From assembly GCF_918797505.1 (NCBI RefSeq), contig NC_092800.1:6076001-6140000 (forward strand): DNA of 64,000 nucleotides, written 5' to 3'. The notes beneath the pieces were generated by a model. The model did not search any database and had not been told where the DNA came from. It saw only the letters and a list, made by a program, of their open reading frames with translations. The stretch comes from Bemisia tabaci. Lineage: Eukaryota > Arthropoda > Insecta > Hemiptera > Aleyrodidae. Below, one piece after another: positions 1-12,475 of the stretch; within the stretch, counting starts at the first letter, position 1; every line of letters begins with the position of its first letter. Both the position numbers and the translations under genes were made by a program.

Positions 1-130
1 GGGATTTATTCGGATTCATGTTAGTATTTTTTCCCCTAAGAATTAAATTTTTATTCTACTGCCTCTGTTCATACCATATACCGACTTCAATTTCATTCCT
101 CTGTTGAAACAATCTTATTGCATAGAAACC

Positions 131-199
131 ACGTCCTTTATCGATCCTTTTCCATAGGTTTCAATGGCAGATCAATGGATATATAGCAAAGCACGCCAG
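131..199. repeat. Partial copy of foldback family A (hAT-like MITE)
   Basis: This stretch reads ATCGATCCTTTTCCATAGG and ends GCAAAGCACGCCA. It matches the right half of the complete copies at 25553, 33578 and 45652. The left half is not recognisable, so this is a truncated or strongly diverged copy. Confidence 0.65.
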
Positions 200-3100
200 G
201 TCTCTGTTGCAGACGAATACCGGAAACTATCAATTTTATCTTCCAGAGTCACAGAGAGGATGATTCCGCAGTATTCCAATGATTTGTCACGCATTCGATC
301 TGAAGGGTTATCACTGAATTGAACAAACTGCAGAATGGGACGAAATGGGATGACCAAAAAATTGACCGAATGATGAAAAAGAGGAGAGATATGTAATGCA
401 ATAATATTTTTCCGGAATTAAAAAATCCGAGATGGTTAGATTTGGCACCAAAGGCGCGTTTTTCAATTGCCAAAGCTGTAATGCAGCAAACCAGAGTAAT
501 GAAAAGCACGTGTCACGCCCATCAGCAGCCATGCGCGTGCATGAAATTGTCAATTCCATCATACGACCAATCATCTTTCCGCGAGAAAATTTCAATAAGA
601 TGTTTTTCCCAGGCTGTAAATATGGTTAACTTAATTAAGTTTGTTGTTGGAAGGGTTCCCTCCTGGCGCCCTACAGTTTTTCGCATTATTATGAAAAAAA
701 TTAAGACTGATGAGAAAAAGCTTCCAATCTAGCATTCATACTGTTGGGTGTTTCGAGGCCAGGAGAAGATTCAGATGAAATGCGAAACACACAGAGAAGA
801 AATTAGCGAGGAATCAATGAAAGTGCAAATATTTTGCATAGATTCTATTTGCGAGGTATTTGAGTACATGTGCATCACGCAACAGTAGGAACGAATGCGA
901 AAAATATTTGACTAATTGGCGCTCTTAACCGTTGGCTTGTAACATAGGATCGGCGAATATTTTCTTTTTTTACGGAAACAGTAATAAGCGTAATGTAAAT
1001 AAAAATATCGGTTCTCAATAAGTTCAAGCAAACTTTGAGAAAAAATTCAATAAATTTCTTAATGTTATAAAAAACCAAAACAATTTGTGTTTCCGATGAT
1101 ATTTGTTTAAACAATTGTTTGACCGATTTCAGCAATCATATTTTCCTGAAGTATTGGAAACGAACAAAGAATTAGAGAACCAATTTTTACCGGTGATGCC
1201 ACTTAATAACGGACATACAAGTGATAACTATCATTTTAAAATATCCACTTGTGCCTTTGTTTTGCAATTTTACCGATATTTGGCCCATGCTCTGCTCACC
1301 TTTCCACCATTATTTATCCGTGTTGCCAAGCAATCGCCGCCATAAAAATCTATCTCCACTTTAATCAAAACATGGAGAGGTTGAGAGAGGCGACTATAAA
1401 TTATGACTGCTTCCAAAGAAACGGGAACCTGATGTTCCAACAGGGGTTCACTTTAATCTGCTCCCCAGATCGTTTCAGGTGATGGGGCTACAGGTTAATG
1501 GGCGGAATGGATGTCGGGGGTACTTAACCGAAAATGGTGGCACACAATCGGCCCGGATCTTTTCCGATGCGTCAAAAGGCCGTGAGTTACGGTACTTACG
1601 ACAGGTGCCGAAATATTACCATCCGTGGCCGCAGGGATGCGTCAAATAACGAGCTCTTACAATGTTCAATTACTTGTCGTGCTCCGACTCCATGCAGAGT
1701 TGCCAAATGTAGTAGACACTGAGAAAAAGTGGATTCACTACAACGGAAAAATCGTTTTCTTGACAATTTATCACTGTGACGCGGCCGTGGGAGGAATTCG
1801 TTATTTTGTATGGTTTTGGAATTAAACAGAAAGTACACATCTTCTTGCAAGGCTATCATCCTGGTTCCACAAATAGCACTTGCTTTGGAGTGTGTATTTT
1901 TTTTTTAAGTTAAGATATCTGAAGCACTACCTGAATAAAGTGTACTAAAGTGTACTAAGCAGTGTACTAGAGGTTTACCGATATAGAATCGGAAAAACCT
2001 AACTTTTCAGAGGCACGGGGGAAAAAAGTACTGATTATACCTACGGATTATACTACCTATATCCTACCGATAATCACGTGCTTGAGATATTTTTAAAACA
2101 CATTTCTCAATTAAAACCTATATATTTTTCGAATTAGCTCACTGTCCTTCATTCAAATATAGTAAAAGCAGAAAAATGAAGAAAAAGAATTCGAGTAGAT
2201 GGTTGCCTTAAGGGAACTAATATTAGCGTCGAGTAGAATTTTAGCTGTCATAATTTTTTTAAAAAAAACATGTATATTAATATCCAAAAGACTAACTAAA
2301 AATTTAGCTGGATAACATATCTACTCTGACAAAGCGGATGACATGTGCTCTTATCATATGTATAACTCGAATTTTCATGGAATAGTCTGCTTGGAAAGAG
2401 AGTGCACTTCAAACTTAAGACATCGTATGAATTGTAACTAAGACCCCAATTTTCATATTTCTTTGCTTGAGTTATCCATTTACAACTAAGAATCCGTTTA
2501 CATTCCTTGTTTCAAGAAGAAATTTGTCAACAATGCCCTTTCCAGTCACATTTGAGCCACGCGGTCTTCATCGAGGCGAGACAATTTTCTAATTGGGCAA
2601 CTTCTGTGAGCAAGCACGTCTTTTCCGAGCATTTACGACGGTGGGTTCTTTATTAAATTTCTCCGTCAATTTCTTAATACAGAAGATTGGGACGTGGGGG
2701 AAATAAATGATCCGATTATACTTCTGCATCACGCTAGAAAAAAATAATTTTCTCCAAACAAACACTTCTTCCTAAGATTGAAAGAAAAAAGTCTTCAATC
2801 CCTTTCATCTGTTCGAATTTTGTAGAACTATATTAGGTGCAAATTCTTTGAAACATCGTTTATTTCACTTTTTCAGTCGTTCTTGCGAAAGTTCACGATG
2901 AGAGAAGACATGATTTCGGAAAAATACACTTAGCTAAGCTAAAACTATTTTCAATTTACATCATGAAAATGTTAGATTCTCCCGAGAGAAAAAACCTTCA
3001 ACATTACATATTACGGGAAGTAAATATCACAGTGCAATGCACGTTGGCTCTGGAAACATGGAGAAAGATGGAAACATCAAGTTTCTGAAGTCAACTAACA

Positions 3101-3680
3101 AGTGAGTGATCAGCATTACTTTTATTTAACATTATAATATATTTATTTAATAATATATTTATTTAAGATTTCGAACTTTCTGTTAGACAAACCCAGAAAT
3201 CTACATCCACCAAATAAAGCATAAAAGTAAGAACGTTCCGTGTTTGTTCGTAATGATGGGTTGAAATCGCGGTAATTTCGATTTTGTTCAAAATAGAAGG
3301 TTTGCATATACTGATTCAAATGTAAACTTATACTCAAGAGCCGAAAAAACATACCTAGCGATTTCGGAAAAATCGAGTAATTCGCATTCTTAACAACACC
3401 TTCGTGGGTCTGTGAGTTCGTGTAATAAAATCGGCCATTCTTCAACATTAGCCGCAAGGCATAGAGTTTTTTTTTGAAAAAAATTCTGGTCAATAGAGCT
3501 GCCGTCGCAGCTGAATGATTTTTCCTGAATTCTAGAATTGTTGAAAATTTTGTTTCAGTTTTCTGGCCTGTAATTTAAAATAGATAACTTGATTCTGTTA
3601 GTATTGTCTAGCCCATGCCATCGATGCAGGCAATACACGAAAATAGCCCGAGCAATTTAACTAAAAAACACAAGAAAAAA
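200..3680. other. Single-copy, AT-rich DNA without a gene
   Basis: No long open frame and no repeat shared with the rest of the window was seen. A tiny direct repeat of GTGTACTA occurs near 1940-1970, and 3129-3170 is almost pure A/T. The 116-codon minus-strand frame at 3143-3493 has no recognisable motif and is probably chance. Confidence 0.6.
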
Positions 3681-3681
3681 C

Positions 3682-3906
3682 GGGCAACCAAGGCTGAAAA
3701 ACAAATAAACATAAAGCCCGGGACATTTCGGGGTAGTTTCAACCCCCTCCTTGACCAGGAAACGAAATATAAAAAAAATATAAAAATCAAAATAGACAGG
3801 CATCTTGATTTCTATATTTTTTATATACTTTGTTTTCTGGTCAAAGAAGGAGTTGAAACCACTTCGAGACGACCCAGGCTTCGTTGAGCCTCGATTGCCT
3901 GATTTT
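3682..3906. repeat. Foldback (palindromic) repeat
   Basis: The left arm (about 3717-3771, containing CTCCTTGACCAGGAAACG) is the reverse complement of the right arm (about 3821-3878, containing TTTTCTGGTCAAAGAAGGAG). The outer parts also pair loosely (GGCAACCAAGGCTGA against GTTGAGCCTCGATTGCC). The arm motif CCCGGGACATTTCG also occurs in the larger foldback at 44950-45229 as CCCGGGACGTTTCG, so the two are probably related non-autonomous elements. Confidence 0.75.
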
Positions 3907-4126
3907 TCTTATGTTTTTATGTTTTTCTTATGTTTTTCTTATGAAAACTCATTTTCAATTCAGCCTCCTGCCATTCCCATGCACTTAACCTTCCAAACAC
4001 CTGAACATTTTTTCTCCACGGCGGAAAATCCCGTGACAGCGGCTTTGGGGCGGGTCGGTCTGTCGGGTGTAATGGAAGAGTAACGAGACAAGGGATAATG
4101 GAATTGAATTTATCAGCTCTTTTAAT

Positions 4127-4265
4127 TCGAAAGGCTCCCGGCCGGCACGCCATGCCATGCCAGCCAGAGCCAGACGGCTGGATCGTAAACATGCATCACG
4201 CGCCGCGCCGGTGTCTGCCACGACCGTGACGTCATCGCCAGAATGGGCAGCTAGTGGGCTCACCC
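4127..4265. promoter_or_regulatory. Short CpG-rich block, function unknown
   Basis: A GC-rich block with many CpG, including GCGCCGCGCCGG and a CRE-like TGACGTCA near 4228, sits in AT-rich DNA. No other copy occurs in the window. Overlapping open frames exist on both strands, as expected where stops are rare in GC-rich sequence. A regulatory element or non-coding first exon is possible, but nothing here proves either. Confidence 0.25.
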
Positions 4266-7200
4266 CGTTTTCAAGGACGATCGGCGAGAGAAAAGTGAAA
4301 GCAGAAGAAGAAAGGGGTGAAATTCGTGGAAATACCTTCGAATTGTGACTCAAGTCACCTTTATAAAAGTAGTCTGTGTGGCATTGGAAATCGGCGTTCC
4401 CGCAAGAAATAGAGTAACTACATGGCAATACGGATAAATTCTATCTACTGGCAAACTATATTTATAGAGAGAAACCTTCGGAATTTTCTAACTGCAGGTC
4501 GTCTCTGATATTCTTACAATTTCACGCAAAAATTCAACAAATTTTAGAAAGTAACAATACGATCATGTTCTCGTAAAATAAATAAATATATAAAAAATAA
4601 ATTGTGCTCAGATTTGTGAGAATGGACCTTCATCCAGGAGAAAATTTTTCGTAACTTTTGGCAAATGCGCAGTAGGAAGAAAATATAGAAAATCTAGCGA
4701 AAGTTTGACTTAAAACCAAAAATTGAATCAAACATTTGAAACTGAATAAGAATAAAGTCAAAGTAATGATTTAACACTTGGGACCGACGTATCAGGATTT
4801 CAGAAACTTCTTCCAGAGTACACACGGTAAAAGTTCCCTGAAAAACGAAGAATTCACGCAGCAAAAATAGGCTAAAAGTTTGAATTTGAGACAAGTTTCC
4901 TGTTTTGAAAAAGTCTGAATATATTCAGAGAAAGGGAAAAATATTTATCAGGTTGAGGTGGATGGTATAGTCCCAAAATTGAAAACTGAGTAATGGCGGG
5001 TTTGACGCAATCTCCCCTTGCGACTCATCTCCGGGAGTTAATCAGCACACGCCGTTATGATAAATCTTATTTTCTTTTATGTCAGTTCCGCAAACTGACA
5101 TTACTTACTGCGCAGAACTACGCGGCACGGCTTGACACGCCGGAAATTACTTTCCCAACTACGAACTAGTGATGCTGTTTTTGTTTGTCGGTCGGGGTCG
5201 AAACCACCCTGGGGGTTTCGTCTCTTCGTCAGTAATCAAAAGTTTGCTTCTCCAATTGTAAACAGGGAACTTTCCATCGCCAAGCCACTAGCAAGGTTGT
5301 CGAATTTTAGGGAATTTATTTTATTCCAAATTTTGAATTCATACACTTAACGCGACTTCACTAATTATTAAGTTCCGTCAAAAGTTAATGGTATTTTTAC
5401 ATAACCGGGTCGAATTCAATGATTTTTCGACTATCACAATTAAATACAATGATACTGTAGAGATCAGTCATGCATTTTCGGATTTTCAGATTTTCGAATT
5501 CTTGTCGTGACGGAGCGTTTGTAAAGCGCGTAGCGTCCATAGGCACTTGCTACACTCAAAAAATTACAATTCTACTAAATTTAAATTCATTTCCGAGAAA
5601 ACTTACTCAAAGTTCAAGGAAGAGCTATCCGTGATATTTAATTATTTTATAACTTCTTGATTTTCAAATTTTGAGGCATTTTTGGAAAAGCATGATGCAT
5701 ATTTTTAAAGGTTAATTAGTACTCCTTCACAAATTCACAAAACCAAAATAAAATAAATCGAACAATTTTGCCAAGCTCTACTGAGCCTATTTTTCACCTT
5801 GCTTTATTTTGTTATTTGAATGTCAGACATTATATAGATCCATTAAAAATTTTAGTGAGTCCCCAAAAACAAAACATTTTTGAAGAGAGAATGGCGGTTT
5901 TTGGAGATAATGCTTCGCTTCAATAACGCAATCGCGCAACTTTATTGTAGGAACGATGAATAACTTATTTAGTCAAAAAACGTAATGAAGAACATCTTAA
6001 TCCAGGAATAAGACAAATACAGAATTATTCAAAAACACACTTCGAGTCTAGAGACCTACTTTTCGTAAAACGCAATGTTTAACAGAGCCTATGAGAAAAT
6101 GGAGTTGAACCCTTACGTTATACGAGGGATGACTTTTTCTCGCGCGTAGAAATTAACTCATGAAAAATTGAGCTGTGCGAACGGTAAATTAAGTCAGTAT
6201 TTAAAAGGGCAAAATACATTTTAGCCAACTTAATATTCGCACACTCTTCATACTTAAAAGTTTAAGTTTGCTTTGTAACCGATAAAAAGTTTCTGCACGA
6301 ACTCAAAATCACCAGACTGAGGAATCCCTCTCCATTAGTTATTCCACCTTAGGAAAAATCACTTCTTACGATAAACAATAAATGAAACTCTTTGAATTTC
6401 GATACTGTCACCCCAACCTCAAACAGATCCGTAGATACCGCAGACTCCCGCGATAAATCAGCACCAAAAAGCCATAAGCGGGACAGGGGGCTGCTTTTTC
6501 TGTGTCATTAGACACGACACGAAAATATTGCGGATGAAAGATGGTCGTACAGGGTCATAATTTACGCTTGTGTCGATCTGAGGATATGCATTGCTGTCAA
6601 ATTGACTTGAAAAAGCGCATTTTCTCTTGAAGAAGAACACGAGAATGCTCTTTTTCCGTAGCATTATGACAACATTTATGGGGACTTTTCGTTTACACTC
6701 GGGCGCAGATATCATTTCGTGAAATGTGACTGTAAACACTGAATATTTAAGACCACGAGTACGGAAGATGAAAAATGACACTTAAAGAATATCATTTTCG
6801 ATTTTCTTGCCAATTGGTGACTGTGAGTTGAGAGTCTGCATCGGAGCCTCGATATATTCGATACATAAATTAATAATATGTCTTTCCGAAACCTGTTATT
6901 TACTCACGTCTTTTGTCTCCCGTGTTCACCCATCTGTGATCCCGCTTCGATTTCCCTGGATGATTTATTAAAAGCGAGGGGTCCAGTGTTTGCAGATTGC
7001 TGAGGGTAAAATGCAAACATCGATGATGGCAAGTCACATGTTGGATAACTGCTGTCGGTATAACGTCACACTGTCGACGTCAAAAGTTGAAAATATATTG
7101 TGCCCTCACAATCATTGCACAGCACCAGATGCAGAATAAATATTGTATTTCAGGAATGACAGACGATCACAAAATGATGCCCTTTGATTTAATCTATACA

Positions 7201-8725
7201 ACACAAGACGGTTGAGTTTTCGTTCTGACCAAATGTCTTGGAGGCCGATACCTAAGACTTCTAAGTCATTTCTCCTAAGACTTCTGGAGTATTATTTTTT
7301 TCTTCAAAAATGGAAATGTGATATGTAAAAATACGATTCAATCACGCTCTCGCTTAAGTGACTCACTTCTCCGTCACACAAGGCTAATCATAGACTGTGA
7401 TGTTACTGAACTAATTCAACATTTTCCCTGAGTTTACCATCATCTTTGAACTCTTCTTACAAGTGTATAATTAGTGTTCAAGACAACATTGCTTATTTCG
7501 CCAAGTGCATTATTTCAGAGAGATGGAAAAAATTCATAAGTTCGTTAACTCCTACTTAGACCTTAATCAGCCAGCACAGAGATATCAATGGAAAATTTAA
7601 GACTGTTTAGAGTTAGTAAAGATTGTAAATTTTGTGGTTATTTAATACTTATCGTTACGTCGGCTTAACATAAAAATTAATACTTTTCTTACCTTCTTCT
7701 CATAATGCAAGAGCACATTAAGCGCCCTAATGGAAGTTGTGCAGCTGGTTTCAGACGACTAAAATAAACTAAAAAATCATTTTCGTAGGTACAAAACTTA
7801 AAAAATCTAACTTTTCGGTGTTTTTTCATTTTTATGACTTCATACTTTTGTCCCTGAAACGAGCGAGACACATCTTGTTTATCTCAAAACGAAACCGAGC
7901 CCGCTGGGTGGGGTTGGGACGCGGAGCCCCAAAGACGAGAAAAACAAGCTGGAAAAAGTTCGTCGAGTTTAATTCGGCTTCCAGAAAGTTGCAAAGTTTC
8001 GAAAGTTGTCCGCTGCTTCACTCGGAGACGGGCGAGACAATTTCGGGTTTTGCTCCAAGTTTTGTAATTTGGTACGCTCAGCACCCGCTATGCCAGTTGA
8101 GGTGACTAAACCCCAATTCTTAGCATGTGTAAAAAGACTTGGGTATAAAATCGGCATCGTTGGATCTGCACTGTCTTGAGTCCTGCTGGGTCGGGGAGGG
8201 GGTTCGGTCCCTGGGGAGCGGGAGGGACTCGAAGTGAACACAATTTCTTCCCCATAATCTGGTGTGATATTTTCTGATGGCTGGTCACTAGCCCTCCAAT
8301 CCAAGCCTTTTCCCCTTCATTTCACTCGTTCGTCGATGCTGCCAAATTCCCAGTAAAATTGACTTTTACGTAGTTGCACTGATAAAAAATTCGAATTGAT
8401 CGGCAACTGGGTTCGCCCACCATTGTCGAGCTTTGTTGGTAACGGTATCACTTGGCTGAATTTCCTTAAATTCGAAGTGTAGATGTGGTCTGACGTGATC
8501 CTAGAATTTACGGGCCTGCTGCCAGGAATTCGGAAAGTTACTTACCACCCGTATCATCCGAATGGTGTCAAGTGATTTCGGTTGGCGCCAGAAGATTTTT
8601 GACTTAGCTTCACTGCGAATATGAATTAGACGTCAAATAAGTTGGAGACACCGACTTCCGATCACTTGATTCATCGACTGAAATTTGGAATTGAAGGTTT
8701 CGGAGCGAGGACTCACTCATTATCA
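4266..8725. other. Single-copy DNA without a recognisable gene
   Basis: Only short open frames without family motifs were found. The stretch 7880-8260 is somewhat richer in G and C and holds overlapping frames on both strands, but no splice-bounded coding signal was recognised. No repeat shared with other parts of the window was detected. Confidence 0.55.
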
Positions 8726-8999
8726 CACTGGAAAAAAAAAAAAAAAAAAAAAAAAAACACTTTGGACCTAGAGTCCAGACTCTTGAAAACATCGACAAGA
8801 AAAAATACTCTTGATTCAATCAGATTTTTGCTTCAATCAAAAGGAAATCCGCTCAAATTAAGAGGCTTGGTTCTTGATTTAAGCAAAAATCCGATTGAAT
8901 CAACAGTATTTTTTCTTGTCAATGTTCTCAAGAGTCTGGACTCTAGATCCAATGTTTCTTTTTTTTTTCTTTTTTCTTTTTTCTTTTTCCTTCCCAGTG
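8726..8999. mobile_element. MITE family D, copy 1 (CACTGG...CCAGTG ends)
   Basis: The whole element is a palindrome. It begins CACTGG and an A tract, then CTAGAGTCCAGACTCTTG, and ends with the reverse complement and CCCAGTG. It is flanked by a 2-bp direct repeat CA (8724-8725 and 9000-9001). Copies lie at 46950, 50760, 53573 and 61751, with a stub at 37635. This copy carries a 26-A run and expanded T-rich runs that lengthen it beyond the usual ~230 bp. The recurring peptide with LESRLLKT is a translation of the palindrome, not a protein. CAC ends with a 2-bp duplication fit the CMC (CACTA/Mirage/Chapaev) superfamily. Confidence 0.9.
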
Positions 9000-10130
9000 C
9001 AGTCTCGACTGTTGAAAGTTGGCGAAACTGTTTTCCTCCATTTAAATCCGTTAAAAATATCGATCTTAGGTGAGGCAAGTGCGGTCTCACCAAGAATCGA
9101 TTGTTTTGCATAAATTAAAATAGAGGAAACACAGTGTCGCCCACTTTGAAGAATCGCCGCTGCTCATTATGTGCAGATGAATGGTCTTCATAATCGAGTG
9201 AATTTTAATGTGAAAAGATTTATCACACTGCGTTACTGATAAAAGCAAATACTGCAATAATACTTAGGTTATTTGGGCCATAATTTCATGGTTTCTTCTT
9301 ATTTTTTCTGCGTGATTTTGTTTTGAATTTTGTCTGATGTTATTTCACAAAATGATCTTGGAACTATAAGTGATTTTCATTCTGAACGATGTAATACTTC
9401 GCGAATGCTTCCGATTGATGAAAATAAAAGCGGGGGTGAATACCACTGATAAAAGAGGTCTTCATTTTAATATTATTTTTTCTGTGCAGGTCTCGGATTC
9501 ACGTTACGAGGGACGATGGTGAAACGCAAAAAAATAAGAAACGCAACGGCAAAATAAAAAGTGGAGATAATAGCGAAGAACCGGATGGGGATGTTACATT
9601 GGGCGAGATGAGCCTTCAGTTTTGTGAGGATTGCTGAAGATTGGGTGGTAATCATACTTTCGGGCAACTGCCGGCCCATTTTGGTTATTATTTTCTTTTG
9701 TTCATAAATTGGATGACTACAGTCTTGTCAAAATATTAAACGCAACCTATAATCTGCCAAAAATAAATTGGTACGAAAAGGAGATACGCCTTCATTTTAT
9801 TTCATCTCCTTCTTTCTAGAATTCATTATTTTATTTATTCTTTGTCTCTTTCTTCGGGAGGATGAGTTTCATTCGCACGTGTGTATACACATACACGATA
9901 GGCAATAAGCATTCACATAGAAGATTTGGGTCGAATTTTCAATTACTTTGAGCACCTTTAACAGGATTTGGACACGACATTGTTTGTAAAATCGATTTTA
10001 AAATCAATTAAATTATTTTCGGCATGAGTACTGTACTCCAAAACCCCTAAACGAGAAAATTCTCAACTAACACGTTAAGTGGTGTTAAGGTAATGACCAA
10101 GTAATGATTTAAATGCTTCAATGATAGTTG
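9000..10130. other. Single-copy AT-rich DNA
   Basis: No gene, tandem array or shared repeat was seen. The minus-strand frame at 9473-9679 (68 codons) has a hydrophobic middle but no homology that I recognise. Confidence 0.5.
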
Positions 10131-10370
10131 AAGCGTTGGGCGCGGATAGGGCATATTTTGGTTTCAGTTTTCCAGAATTTCCACCGCTTTTTTATATTTA
10201 AAAGAGGGAACTATTGAGCAAATTTTATGAAAATTTTAATTTTTAACAAGCAAATTCAGTAAAAGTTTTAACGAATTCCATGCATTTGCTTTAATTATAT
10301 CGTATGAAACATTAATGGAGATCCTGAAACACCGCAACCAAGAAATGCTCTTTCTGCACCCACCCCCTTC
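10131..10370. repeat. Foldback family H, copy 1
   Basis: The left arm GCGTTGGGCGCGGATAGG (from about 10134) pairs imperfectly with the right arm GCAACCAAGAAATGCTC followed by TTTCTGCACCCA (10333-10370). The same arm sequence recurs at 17972-18222 and 53990-54252. It is a small, diverged non-autonomous element whose ends are not precisely defined. Confidence 0.65.
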
Positions 10371-11237
10371 CATCATGTTGTTCATGTCAAACCAACATTC
10401 TGAAACTTTTACGGTACGGCTTTAAGTGGAATGGAATTGCGAGCTTTAAAAATTTTCAATATTTTGTATTATGATTTCGTTTTTTTAAGTGAAAAAAATG
10501 TTCGTAAAGTCCTCTCCAACACTAAAATCGCATTGTTTTGATTGTCCGGCACAAAAATCCCCGAACCTGTGATCGATGTCGATTAACTTACAAAAATTTA
10601 CTCAAAATTCCTGAATGAAGTCCGACAAAACGTCGAGAACGAAAAAGGTTGTGGTTTGAAAACCTGGCCGTTGAGGCATGAGGCCTGTCTCACTCGGAGC
10701 CCCGACGATCAATAAAATAAGTTAAATTATTAGCCTAAAACTATAGATTGATACGTATGATTATCCGCAGACTATTTGTAATGAATACCAAATGCACGAG
10801 ATTCTCGGATACGAGAACACAGCCTCACTCACCGGCTCTCGGAGGGTTGCCAGATCGTTTGGAAATCCGAACAAGAACACAGAGTGAATTTCCGATTTCG
10901 GTGCGGTTTGGCAACGGGCACCGGTTTACGAGCTTCCCCTAAGATATTCAAGCTCGAAAACCTGATGCCAAGTTATGTAATATTTATTCCGAAAGCCATA
11001 AAAAACCGCGGATGTCACAGAGCGCGTAGACGTGAATTCCGAGACTGGGCCTCCATTTTCCCCGCCTTCCTCGGGTCTCAAATTTGAAAAACATCTACGG
11101 CCGTAAATTTGTCCCCCCGCGACGGGTGGATCGTGGGGAGACAAGTCGAGAAAATTTAAAAATAAATTGGATAGATTCGTTTATTTGTAAGATTCTCAGG
11201 TTTCCATTATGTACCCTTGCTGCGGGGCGTTGGTTAA
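10371..11237. other. Single-copy DNA with a mildly GC-rich segment
   Basis: No gene was recognised. The part from about 10780 to 11130 is richer in CpG than its surroundings and holds overlapping short open frames on both strands. It could be regulatory sequence. Confidence 0.35.
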
Positions 11238-11372
11238 TTCGTTATCGAATAACCTCAATCGGTACATCCCTATCTTAGCAATGTTAGTAATCGATCGAGG
11301 TTATTCGATAGCGATCGATACATCCCTATCTTAGCAATGGTATTAATCGATCAAGGTAGTTGAATAACGACA
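11238..11372. repeat. Two-unit tandem repeat of about 65 bp
   Basis: The phrase TACATCCCTATCTTAGCAAT occurs twice about 65 bp apart, each time followed by a variant of TAATCGATC(G/A)AGGT. Inside the units, ATCGATCGAGGTTATTCGAT and nearby reversed copies give partial dyad symmetry. The origin is unknown. Confidence 0.8.
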
Positions 11373-11439
11373 TTCGACAATTGGAGCACAAATCAGTGAT
11401 GGTACCGGATGACTAAAAAAGTCAAAGCTCGTAGGGTCC

Positions 11440-11660
11440 AAATCGTCTCTAGACGAAAAAACCTAACTCCATGCAAAGGTTGCAAAATTGACTCAAGCGA
11501 TTTCATTTTGTACAACTTTATGATTGCACAATGTCTATTCAAAAATTTGCTTAGTTCACATGTAATCGGAAGTAAAACCAGTGATATATTCAGCTGGAAT
11601 TGCCGAACAGTTCTCTGGTAGAAGTAGAGTTTGCCGATGTGCATTTTGAGGTGCTGAAGT
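11440..11660. repeat. Diverged copy of foldback family G
   Basis: The left arm ACCTAACTCCATGCAAAGG followed by TTGCAAAATTGACTC matches the arm of the family at 12236 and 59733 (ACGTAACTCCATTTCAA). A weak inverse arm may lie near 11630-11660. Its boundaries are uncertain. Confidence 0.5.
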
Positions 11661-12235
11661 ATAGTTATGTATTTTTGTCTACAACCCGTGAAAATGGGCC
11701 ATCGGATTTTGCCCATTAATGTAAAACTGGTAAGCAAGAAGAAAAATCACATATTTCACTATTAGAAAAATATACTTGAAAAAAGTATCTGAAAATTACA
11801 CATTACTGGGTGGCACTTGAATGCAAGGTGTCCCGCTTTGCGAAAATTCTGTGCTGATTGTTTCATGGATTTCTATTTATTTCATTATTATTTACCATCA
11901 TAAAATTGATGAAACGTGGCTACCATATTTTGGCGGGAAAGTATAATATTATTCTAACAGAAAAACTTCAAATTAATCTTTCTTCCAAAGAACGAATGAA
12001 ATATGGAAAACGGATATCCGTCCGGTAGTGCTATCTGAGTAACTTTGGCGCATAAAGAGAAATGAAGGGGGGCGGATGCAAATAATATGATCTAAGTCTC
12101 GGATTGTTCAAAATTTGAGAAAACTGCTTCTTTTTCTGATACTGCTGGAAAGACATGAGTGAAAGCCAAGCGGTTGGACCCATTTAAACCGTTGCAACGC
12201 TGAGCTTCAAAGGAAAAAATCGTCGTTTTCCTCAC

Positions 12236-12475
12236 AAAAGAACGTAACTCCATTTCAATGTTGCCAAATTTCCCTCGCAAATTGCTTAATTGAACCGATG
12301 GAAGAATCTTCGGCATTCTAACTGATAATTTCAATGATTTTCCTCAAATTTCATGCAAAAATCAGAAAAAATTATATAGAAATTGCAAGGGTACATTTTT
12401 GTAAAATTATATACTTGTTTCGAGTCCATTTGGCAACTTTTGAATGGAGTTACGTTTCTTCGTCTAGGAGACGAC
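12236..12475. repeat. Foldback family G, best copy
   Basis: The left arm AACGTAACTCCATTTCAATG (12240 on) pairs with the right arm TTGAATGGAGTTACGTTTC (about 12438-12457). Next to the element are CGTCTAGGAGACG on the right and CGTCGTTTTCC on the left. Other copies or fragments are at 11440, 36363, 42300 and 59733. It is a short non-autonomous palindromic element without coding capacity. Confidence 0.75.

Noticed and set aside
3985..4428. 147-codon minus-strand open frame
   Set aside because: It spans a CpG-rich block, overlaps a frame in another phase, and shows no domain.
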